Positions 57,725 through 64,000 of a stretch of 64,000 bases of DNA are shown in pieces. The position numbers and the translations under genes are program-made. The DNA is from Sphingomonas mucosissima. Its GTDB lineage: Bacteria > Pseudomonadota > Alphaproteobacteria > Sphingomonadales > Sphingomonadaceae. The notes below the pieces were generated by a model, which was not told the DNA's origin, did no database searches, and saw only the letters and a list, made by a program, of their open reading frames with translations. The first letter of the stretch is position 1, and the number at the start of each line of letters is the position of its first letter. The stretch covers positions 62,001-126,000 of the forward strand of contig NZ_NBBJ01000003.1 of assembly GCF_002197665.1 (NCBI RefSeq), written 5' to 3'.

Positions 57725-58942
57725 TCAGCTAATCCGCCACGGCGGGAAGCGTCGGTTCTCTCCTGCAACATACAGGCATAGCGTGTTGCCTGCAGGATCG
57801 GTCAGCCGCGCCTCGTGCCAGCCCCACGGCTGAAGCTGCGGATCGGCGACAGCGATCCCGTGCGCACGCGCTGAAGCGACTGCCGCATCGAGATCAGTCA
57901 CCTCGAGGAAAATGATCGGCTGCCCCCGTATCTCCGCTGCCGCTTCGACAGACAGGGTCGTCCCGCCCGCACTTTCGAAGCGGGCATAGCGGCCCGCGCT
58001 CTCCACGATCATGGTTAGGCCGAGCGCATTGTAGAAGGCGACGCTCGCCACATGATCGGTGGCCGGCAAGGTCACCTGGTTGATCATCGCGCCGCCCAGG
58101 TCACAATCCAGCCGCACCCGCTGATGCCCCATCGGGCCATGCCCGGCGCCAAGTCCCGGCGCCTCGCGCAGTGCAATCCGGACGAACCGCCGCGCCCGTG
58201 CGATCGCATCGGGTAGCGGCAGGTCACGCCCTAGCCCCTCGGCCACGGCGCTGGCCAAGGTGCAGCCGGTGCCGTGCGTGTGCGGCGAGTCGATGCGCGG
58301 ATCGGTCCACACCATATCGGTGCCGTCGGGCAGGACCAGATTGTCCGCTAGGAGATCGCCAGCCTCTCCTTGGGGTAGCAGGACCTGTCCGGTCGCCTCA
58401 GGCAACAGGTGTCCGCCCTTCGCCAACACCGCCGCGCCAGTGGACTGGGTGAGATCATGACCGGCAAGCAGCGCCTCGCGTTCCGTTTCAACCGGCCTGC
58501 CAGTCAGCACGGCCAGTTCCGGCGCATTCGGGGTGATGAGCATCGCGACGCGCATCAGCCGACCGAATGCCTCGATGGTCGCCGGATCGGCCAGCACCGA
58601 TCCGGAGGTTGCGATCATCACCGGATCGAACACGATCGGCATGCCCACGCGGCCGAGCGGCTCCAGCACGTCGGCTACCGCATGCGCAGTTTCCGCCGAG
58701 CCGATCATGCCGATCTTCACCGCGTCGACGCCGAGATCGTCGATGCACGATCGCATCTGCTGGACGACGATGTCGGTCGGGACCGGGTGGACGGCCTGCA
58801 CGCCCAGCGTGTTCTGCGCGGTGATCGCCGTCACCGCGGTCATGGCGTGGCCACCGAGCATGGTGACGGTCTTGATATCGGCCTGGATGCCGGCGCCGCC
58901 GCCAGAATCCGAGCCTGCGATGATCAGGATGCGCGGTGTCAT
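57725..58942 (-). CDS. thiD: ThiD (HMP/HMP-P kinase) fused to a C-terminal VOC domain
   Basis: A 405-residue single reading frame. Residues about 1-285 are hydroxymethylpyrimidine/phosphomethylpyrimidine kinase (thiamine pathway): IIAGSDSGGGAGIQADIKT, TAITAQNTLGVQ, DPVMIATSGSVL, and DSPHTHGTGCTLASAVAEGLGRDL. Residues about 286-405 form a VOC-type fold (MINQVTLPATDHVASVAFYNALGLT to HEARLTDPAGNTLCLYV). An internal ATG at 58087 begins the VOC part and could be a remnant or a second start. ThiD alone is normally about 265 residues, so this is a fusion. The ATG has no clear ribosome site and is preceded by a terminator-like hairpin at 58953-59015. Confidence 0.88.
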   Translation of the reverse strand: MTPRILIIAGSDSGGGAGIQADIKTVTMLGGHAMTAVTAITAQNTLGVQAVHPVPTDIVVQQMRSCIDDLGVDAVKIGMIGSAETAHAVADVLEPLGRVGMPIVFDPVMIATSGSVLADPATIEAFGRLMRVAMLITPNAPELAVLTGRPVETEREALLAGHDLTQSTGAAVLAKGGHLLPEATGQVLLPQGEAGDLLADNLVLPDGTDMVWTDPRIDSPHTHGTGCTLASAVAEGLGRDLPLPDAIARARRFVRIALREAPGLGAGHGPMGHQRVRLDCDLGGAMINQVTLPATDHVASVAFYNALGLTMIVESAGRYARFESAGGTTLSVEAAAEIRGQPIIFLEVTDLDAAVASARAHGIAVADPQLQPWGWHEARLTDPAGNTLCLYVAGENRRFPPWRIS

Positions 58943-58952
58943 GGGCGATTGC

Positions 58953-59015
58953 AAAAAACGAATGTTGAGGAAGTTGAGGCTGTCGCAGGTTTTTCTCCAA
59001 CAGCCTCAACATTCG
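58953..59015 (-). terminator. Terminator/antiterminator-like leader of thiD
   Basis: On the minus strand CGAATGTTGAGG pairs perfectly with CCTCAACATTCG (12 bp), followed directly by TTTTTT: an intrinsic terminator. The same left arm can instead form an 11-bp stem with an inner segment (GTTGAGGCTGT / ACAGCCTCAAC). Only 10 bases lie between the T-run and the thiD ATG, so any promoter must lie upstream and transcripts must pass the terminator. Confidence 0.75.
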
Positions 59016-59167
59016 TCGGACTGGCGGGCGCGCGGGTGGAAAGACGGCAAGCAAGCATCGGGCGATTACATCATGATCGGGCGGCGTAGGACAGGGATCA
59101 TTGCGTGAACCGGCGCGCGAGGGTGCCGACAAGCCCCCGCCCCCCGTGTGGAATGGCGCTGAGACGA

Positions 59168-59392
59168 TCAGGCGGTGAAGTGGCGCTTCGTCGAGGCGGG
59201 GTTCTTCTTCAGCGCCGCGCCCGTTCGCGCCGGTCGATCGAGTAGCTCGCCGCCGCAATTGGGGCAGCGCTCGTCCAAGGCATCGGCGCAATCCGCGCAA
59301 AAGGTGCATTCAAACGAACAGATGAACGCGCCGCCCTCGTCGGCCGGCAAGTCTGCGCCGCAGCGTTCGCAATCAGGGCGCATCTCAAGCAT
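59168..59392 (-). CDS. DUF1272 family small zinc-ribbon-like protein
   Basis: A 74-residue protein with four cysteine pairs (MRPDCERCGADL, FICSFECTFCADCADALDERCPNCGGEL) in the DUF1272 pattern, suggesting two zinc sites. Function unknown; such proteins are cytoplasmic. The Lys-rich end KKNPASTKRHFTA is disordered. It lies on the same strand as the thioesterase, 10 bp after its stop, and upstream of the thiD leader. Confidence 0.87.
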   Translation of the reverse strand: MLEMRPDCERCGADLPADEGGAFICSFECTFCADCADALDERCPNCGGELLDRPARTGAALKKNPASTKRHFTA

Positions 59393-59402
59393 GGCGGCGC
59401 CT

Positions 59403-59846
59403 TTACGCCACGCGGTCCGGCTGCGCCACCATCAGCGCCTCCAGGAATGCGCGCACTTCGCCCTCTATCGGCACCGGGCGGCCGGTGGGCAGATGGACGT
59501 TCACGCTCACCATCTCGATCACGTTGCACAATTCGCCATGCTGGTTGGCGATCTCGAACCGCTTGGTGATGCTGGACGAGCCGATGCGCTCGATCCGCAC
59601 CGACGTGTCCACCGTATCGCCGAGCATGAGCGGCTTCAGATAATCCACATTCGCCCGGCGAACGTGAAATTCCATCTCGCGCCAGGTATCACCCAGCGCA
59701 TCGGCAATGCCCGTCCAGTCCCAGAATTCCGTCACCGCCACATCGGCATATTCGAGATAGCGCGAATTGAAGACGACGCGCTGGCCGTCGATCTCCGCGT
59801 AACGCACCTTGAACGCGGTGGAAAAGGCAAAGCCGGGGCGGGGCAT
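59403..59846 (-). CDS. Acyl-CoA thioesterase (4HBT, YbgC-like)
   Basis: A 147-residue hot-dog-fold thioesterase. VRYAEIDGQRVVFNSRYLEYADVAVTEFWDW holds the 4HBT motif (the Asp in the DGQRVVFNSRYLEY loop; in most members Y-x-D-x-D/G-x-x-x-x-V-x-x-x-x-Y). The substrate is probably a short acyl- or aroyl-CoA. The ATG at 59846 has AGGA upstream. Confidence 0.85.
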   Translation of the reverse strand: MPRPGFAFSTAFKVRYAEIDGQRVVFNSRYLEYADVAVTEFWDWTGIADALGDTWREMEFHVRRANVDYLKPLMLGDTVDTSVRIERIGSSSITKRFEIANQHGELCNVIEMVSVNVHLPTGRPVPIEGEVRAFLEALMVAQPDRVA

Positions 59847-59900
59847 GGGATCAGTCCTGAACAATGATGGCCGCCGGAAACCGGCGTAGGCGGCAAGCCC

Positions 59901-60680
59901 CTAGAGGATCAGCTTGAAGCCGACCACCGCCAGCGTCGCCGCCAGGATCGGCGTCAGCACCCGATCAGTCACGCGCGAGGCGATGAGGCTGCCGATCACG
60001 ATACCCGGGATCGATCCCGCCAGGAGCGACAGGAGCAGCATCACGTCAACCGAGCCGAGCCACCAATGGCCCATGCCGGCGATCAGCGTCAGCGGCACGG
60101 CATGCGCAATGTCCGATCCCACCAGGCGGCTGACCGGCGCGGTCGGATACAGCAGCAGCAGCGCCGTCATTCCCAGCGCGCCCGCACCGACCGACGTCAG
60201 CGAGACCAGCACGCCCAGCACCACGCCGAGCGCCACCGTCAGCAGCCGAAGCGTGCGCGGCGCCATGCCGCGAAACCGTGGCCCGATCGCTGCGACGATC
60301 CGTGCGCGAAAGAACGTCGCTGCCGCCGTCGCGACCAGCGCCAAACCCAGCACGAAGGCGATGGTGGCGCCGCTGTCCTTGCCCCGCTCCACACTTTGGC
60401 TGAGCAGCAACAGCGTCAGTGCCGCCGCCGGCAGGCTGCCCGCGGCGAGGCGGCGGACGATCTGCCAATCCACGGTACCGCGCAGGCCATGCACCGCGCT
60501 GCCCACCGTCTTGGTGGCGGAGGCGTAGATCAGGTCGGTGCCCACCGCCGTCGCCGGGTGAAAGCCGAACGCCAACACCAGCAGCGGCGTCATCAGCGAT
60601 CCGCCACCAACGCCGGTCAATCCAACGAGCACGCCCACCAGCAGGCCGGCGAGCGAGTAGAGCGGATCATAGCCGATCAT
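59901..60680 (-). CDS. Sulfite exporter TauE/SafE family permease
   Basis: A 259-residue inner-membrane protein with about eight transmembrane segments in two repeats of the DUF81/TauE pattern (LVGVLVGLTGVGGGSLMTPLLVLAFGF and VLGVLVSLTSVGAGALGMTALLLLYP). The TGVGGG and TSVGAG repeats are the family signature. Probable export of a small organosulfur or sulfite-type anion; the substrate is unknown. Confidence 0.9.
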   Translation of the reverse strand: MIGYDPLYSLAGLLVGVLVGLTGVGGGSLMTPLLVLAFGFHPATAVGTDLIYASATKTVGSAVHGLRGTVDWQIVRRLAAGSLPAAALTLLLLSQSVERGKDSGATIAFVLGLALVATAAATFFRARIVAAIGPRFRGMAPRTLRLLTVALGVVLGVLVSLTSVGAGALGMTALLLLYPTAPVSRLVGSDIAHAVPLTLIAGMGHWWLGSVDVMLLLSLLAGSIPGIVIGSLIASRVTDRVLTPILAATLAVVGFKLIL

Positions 60681-60708
60681 GCGCGCTCCGGCAGCGGTGA
60701 CGCAGGGG

Positions 60709-61917
60709 TCAACCGGCGTTCCGAGCCGGCACGTTCACGCCCATGCTGGCGAGATATTTCTTCACGTTGCGCGCGGCCTGGCGCAGCCGCTGCTCGTTTT
60801 CGACCATGGCGATGCGCACAAAGCCCTCGCCATTCTCGCCGTAACCCACGCCCGGCGCCACCGCGACCTTGGCATGGGTGAGCAATTGCTTGGAGAATTC
60901 CAGGCTGCCCATATGCGCGAGAGCCGGGGGTAGCGGCGCCCAGGCGAACATCGACGCGCGCGGGCTCGGGATGTCCCAGCCGGCGCGCGCGAAGCTTTCC
61001 ACCATCACGTCGCGTCGCTTGTGATAGAGCTTGCGGTTCTGCTCCACGATGTCCTGCGGGCCATTCAACGCGGCGCAGGCCGCGGCCTGGATCGGGGTAA
61101 AGGCGCCGTAATCGAGATACGATTTCACCCGTGTCATGGCGGCAATCAGCGTCTTGTTGCCCACCGCGAAGCCGATCCGCCAGCCGGCCATGGAATAGGT
61201 CTTGCTCAGCGAGGTGAACTCGACCGCCACATCCTTGGCGCCCTTCACCTGCATGATCGAAGGGGTCGGACTGCCGTCGTAATATAGCTCCGAATAAGCG
61301 AGGTCGGAGATGATCCAAACCTTGTTCTCGCGTGCCCAGGCGACCAGCCGCTCGTAAAAGGCGAGATCGACCGCCTCGGCTGTCGGATTCGACGGGTAAT
61401 TGACGACCAGGATGCTCGGCCGCGGCACGGTGAAGTTCATCGCCCGCTCGAGGCTTTCGAAATAATGCTCGTCCGGCGTCGTCGGCACCGCGCGGATCGT
61501 CGCGCCGGCGATGATGAAGCCAAAGGTGTGGATCGGGTAGCTGGGGTTCGGCGCCAGGATCACGTCACCCGGTGCGGTGATCGCGGTGGCAAGGCTGGCC
61601 AGCCCCTCCTTGGAACCCATCGTGACAACGACTTCGGTTTCGGGATCGACGTCCACGCCGAAGCGGCGGCCGTAATAATTTGCCTGCGCGCGACGCAGGC
61701 CGGGGATGCCCTTTGACGCCGAATAACCGTGAGCGTCCGGCTTTTGCGCCACCTCCACCAGCTTCGCGATCACATGCGGCGGCGGCGGCAGATCGGGATT
61801 TCCCATGCCGAGGTCGATGATATCCTCACCCGCCGCGCGCGCCTGAGCCCGCATCGCATTCACTTCAGCGATCACATAGGGCGGCAGACGCTTGATGCGG
61901 TAGAATTCGTCGGACAT
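60709..61917 (-). CDS. Alanine transaminase AlaC-type aminotransferase
   Basis: A 402-residue fold-type I PLP aminotransferase close to AlaC (alanine-pyruvate type). It has FYRIKRLPPYVIAEVNAMRAQARAAGEDIIDLGMGNPDLPPPPHV at the start, NYPSNPTAEAVDLAFYERL, SDLAYSELYYDG, and the PLP Lys in FTSLSKTYSMAGWRIGFAVG. LL-diaminopimelate aminotransferases are also close, so the exact donor is not certain. The ATG at 61917 was chosen. It is divergent from phaC. Confidence 0.87.
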   Translation of the reverse strand: MSDEFYRIKRLPPYVIAEVNAMRAQARAAGEDIIDLGMGNPDLPPPPHVIAKLVEVAQKPDAHGYSASKGIPGLRRAQANYYGRRFGVDVDPETEVVVTMGSKEGLASLATAITAPGDVILAPNPSYPIHTFGFIIAGATIRAVPTTPDEHYFESLERAMNFTVPRPSILVVNYPSNPTAEAVDLAFYERLVAWARENKVWIISDLAYSELYYDGSPTPSIMQVKGAKDVAVEFTSLSKTYSMAGWRIGFAVGNKTLIAAMTRVKSYLDYGAFTPIQAAACAALNGPQDIVEQNRKLYHKRRDVMVESFARAGWDIPSPRASMFAWAPLPPALAHMGSLEFSKQLLTHAKVAVAPGVGYGENGEGFVRIAMVENEQRLRQAARNVKKYLASMGVNVPARNAG

Positions 61918-62029
61918 GCGAACCTCGGTTGCGGAAGGCCTGGCATAGACCCTGCGCCGCCGCAGCGAAAGCAGTCGAGGACTATCGCCGGCGTATAGCA
62001 ACGCTATGGTGATGCGCGGAGAGGATCAG

Positions 62030-63742
62030 ATGACCGACCAGCCCCCGCCGCCGAGCCTCGCCGACCTCCAGCATTGGACATGGGTGATCGGGCGTGCACA
62101 GCAGATGATGCTGGAGCAAGGGCTGGCGATGATCGAGTCGCCGCCGTCGGGCGAGTCGGCGGCCAAGGATGGGCCGGCGAATAAGACCGGTGATTTCTGG
62201 TCGGAAAGCCTGTCGCTCTGGCAGCAGTTCCTCGGCACCGGCACCGCGCCTGCGCCGCAAGCTGGCGGCGGGCGGATCGACAAGCGCTTCGCCGCCGCCG
62301 CCTGGCACCAGAACCCGCTGTTCGCGTGGATGAGGCGATCCTACGAACTGCTTGCCGATCACCTGCTGCGCAGCGTCGACACGATGGAGGGCCTGGGCGA
62401 GGAGCAGCGGGCACAGCTTCGGTTCGCCATGCGCGGCTTCGTTGATGCGATCAGCCCCGCCAACTTCCCGTTCACCAATCCCGAAGTGATCCAGCGCACG
62501 CTGGAAACGCGCGGCGAAAATCTGCTGAAGGGGCTGCAGCACATGCTGGCCGACATCAGCCGCGGCCAAATGACGCACACGCCGTCGGGCGCGTTCGAGA
62601 TCGGCCGCAACCTTGCCACCACGCCGGGCAAGGTGATCCACCGCACGGACCTGTTCGAACTGATCCATTACGCGCCGACCACGCCCGAGGTGCTGGCCAC
62701 CCCGCTGGTGATCTTTCCGCCCTGGATCAACCGTTTCTACATCCTGGATCTGACGCCGGAGAAAAGCTTCATCCGCTGGTGCCTGGATCAGGGGATCAGC
62801 GTGTTCATGGTTTCCTGGAAGTCGGCCGACGCGAGCATGAAGGATGTGGTCTGGGCCGATTACATCACGGCACAGATCGAGGCGGTGGACCTGATCCGCG
62901 GCCTGCTGGACGTGCCCTCGGTTCACGCCATCGGCTATTGCGTTGCGGGCACCACGCTGGCGGCGACGCTGGCGCTGCTCGCCGCGCGCGGGGAGGCCGA
63001 CAAGGTGGCGAGCGCCACCTTCTTCACCGCCCAGGTCGATTTCCGCAGCGCCGGCGACCTGAAGAGCTTCATCAGCGACGAACAATTGCAGCTGCTCGCC
63101 GCGATCTCGCCCGAGGGGTACCTCGACGGGCGCTACATGGCCGCGACGTTCAATCTGTTGCGCGGGCGCGACTTGATCTGGAACTATGTCACCAACAATT
63201 ACCTGCTCGGCAGTGACTATGTCCCGTTCGACCTGCTGCACTGGAACGGCGACACCACCAACCTGCCGGCGCGGTGGCACCAGAGCTATTTGAGCGACCT
63301 GTACCGCGACAATCTGCTCGTTTCCCCCGGCGCGCTTTCGATCGGGGGCACGCCGCTGGATCTGGGCAAGGTCGCTACTCCCAGCTTCGTTCAGGCCGGC
63401 CGCGAGGATCATATCGCGCCCGCCGAGAGCGTTTGGGAAATTACCCGCCACTTCCGCGGGCCGGTGGAATTCGTGCTCGCAGGCTCGGGCCATATCGCTG
63501 GCGTCGTAAACCCGCCTTCGGCCGGAAAATACCAATACTGGACCAACGATGCCCCCGTCGCGTCTCTGGACGAATTCATCGCCGGGGCGCGCGAAACCAA
63601 GGGCAGCTGGTGGCCGCACTGGCTCGGCTGGCTGCGGGGCCACGGAGACACCACCGTCGCCGCGCAGGGCGCGCGTATTCCGGGACAAGGCACACGCCCT
63701 GCGCTGGAGGACGCGCCGGGCAGCTACGTGCGGGGACGCTAA
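62030..63742 (+). CDS. phaC: Class I poly(3-hydroxybutyrate) synthase
   Basis: Polymerises 3-hydroxyacyl-CoA into PHA at granule surfaces. The 570-residue protein has the PhaC N-domain and the lipase-like catalytic core: nucleophile Cys304 in IGYCVAGTTLA (G-x-C-x-G), Asp in GREDHIAP, and His in LAGSGHIAGVVNPP. WINRFYILDLTPEKSFIRW and the length (about 570-600) mark class I. GGAGAGG precedes the ATG at 62030. A phasin gene follows after 160 bp, with PhaR-like sites between them. Confidence 0.95.
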   Translation: MTDQPPPPSLADLQHWTWVIGRAQQMMLEQGLAMIESPPSGESAAKDGPANKTGDFWSESLSLWQQFLGTGTAPAPQAGGGRIDKRFAAAAWHQNPLFAWMRRSYELLADHLLRSVDTMEGLGEEQRAQLRFAMRGFVDAISPANFPFTNPEVIQRTLETRGENLLKGLQHMLADISRGQMTHTPSGAFEIGRNLATTPGKVIHRTDLFELIHYAPTTPEVLATPLVIFPPWINRFYILDLTPEKSFIRWCLDQGISVFMVSWKSADASMKDVVWADYITAQIEAVDLIRGLLDVPSVHAIGYCVAGTTLAATLALLAARGEADKVASATFFTAQVDFRSAGDLKSFISDEQLQLLAAISPEGYLDGRYMAATFNLLRGRDLIWNYVTNNYLLGSDYVPFDLLHWNGDTTNLPARWHQSYLSDLYRDNLLVSPGALSIGGTPLDLGKVATPSFVQAGREDHIAPAESVWEITRHFRGPVEFVLAGSGHIAGVVNPPSAGKYQYWTNDAPVASLDEFIAGARETKGSWWPHWLGWLRGHGDTTVAAQGARIPGQGTRPALEDAPGSYVRGR

Positions 63743-63752
63743 GCGTTCATGT

Positions 63753-63806
63753 TGCACCGCACAATGTTATTGAACAATGACTTGGACTGTATTATTTTGC
63801 GGCGCA
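63753..63806 (+). promoter_or_regulatory. Two PhaR-box-like sites in the phasin promoter
   Basis: TGCACCGCA (63753-63761) and TGCGGCGCA (63798-63806) match the TGC-N3-GCA core known for PhaR repressor sites in PHA-producing alphaproteobacteria (Paracoccus, Rhodobacter). They lie 37 bp apart in the 160-bp gap before the phasin gene. Assignment rests on the known consensus; PhaR itself is not in the window. Confidence 0.5.
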
Positions 63807-63902
63807 GCATAACGTAACAAGGCGGCCGGCATCTTCCTGCACGAGACCGCCAATTGTGAGTGTCCCGCCCTCGGGGCGCTCCGCCGCGCGAAGGAACGGA
63901 CG

Positions 63903-64000
63903 ATGGTTGAAGCTTTCCACACGATGACCGAACAGACGAAGACGATGTTCGCGCAGGCGAACGAGCGCGCCAAGGCGCAGATGGAGCAGGGCGCCAAGGC
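63903..64000 (+). CDS. Phasin family protein (partial, runs off the window)
   Basis: The visible 32 residues (MVEAFHTMTEQTKTMFAQANERAKAQMEQGAK) are the amphipathic, Ala/Glu/Lys-rich start of a phasin, a PHA-granule coat protein. AAGGAACGG precedes the ATG. The gene continues past the right edge. The position after phaC and the promoter sites support the call; sequence evidence alone is limited. Confidence 0.75.
   Translation, partial: MVEAFHTMTEQTKTMFAQANERAKAQMEQGAK

Noticed and set aside
59016..59167. TPP riboswitch upstream of thiD
   Set aside because: The conserved THI-box segments were looked for on the minus strand and not found.
61982..63757. Long open frame antisense to phaC (591 codons)
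   Set aside because: phaC is unmistakable on the other strand; the antisense frame is low in hydrophobic pattern and rich in Arg/Gln/His, the usual shadow of a GC-rich gene.

Overview
The window looks like a chromosomal segment of a sphingomonad (Alphaproteobacteria, Sphingomonadaceae; Sphingomonas-like). The support is a uniformly high GC content, the run rpmF-plsX-fabH-ihfA-MerR that is typical of alphaproteobacteria, short-form HisG, PHB synthase beside a phasin, and several small families that I recall mainly from sphingomonads (DUF6356, DUF4169). No IS element, prophage, CRISPR array, rRNA or tRNA was seen. Genes are densely packed on both strands, with many 1-4 bp stop/start overlaps.

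Layout. 1-5 kb: a cobalamin riboswitch (minus strand, serving a gene beyond the left edge), cobO, a secreted zinc metalloprotease broken by a one-base frameshift, and a Crp/Fnr regulator divergent from a TauD-type dioxygenase with a 20-bp palindrome over the regulator's start codon. 5-13 kb: secreted proteins of unknown function, a DnaJ-type co-chaperone, a BrkB-type membrane protein, fabI, a GNAT enzyme and aroC. 12.7-15 kb: three tandem small exported proteins, then a SleB-type wall hydrolase. 15-28 kb: ccmAB with a small metallopeptidase, pterin dehydratase, an MFS carrier, a DEAD-box helicase, two oxidoreductases, a large propeller-amidohydrolase, a DUF885 hydrolase and a nitroreductase.

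28.5-37.2 kb is the most accessory-looking part. It holds a gene-poor patch with a lipoprotein, then a putative catabolic cluster: epoxide-hydrolase-like enzyme, zinc alcohol dehydrogenase, FAD oxidoreductase, SDR, LLM flavin monooxygenase and a TetR regulator. A shared sequence of 14/15 matching bases lies in both divergent promoter gaps, suggesting one TetR regulon.

37-50 kb: a PLP sulfur-amino-acid enzyme, a glyoxalase group (gloB, VOC, gloA), a Mur ligase facing an LD-carboxypeptidase (murein recycling), ygfZ, pyrC, clpS, a J-domain protein divergent from bolA, NUDIX and pirin. 50-58 kb: hisG-hisD, nusB, MAPEG, and the rpmF-plsX-fabH-ihfA-MerR operon. 57.7-64 kb: a thiD-VOC fusion preceded by a terminator/antiterminator-like attenuator, DUF1272, a thioesterase, a TauE permease, an AlaC-type aminotransferase, phaC, and the start of a phasin gene behind two PhaR-box-like sites. 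At least five intergenic inverted repeats (two families, around GTCATCCC...GGGATCCA and CTGAGCCTGTCGAGG) are scattered in the window.
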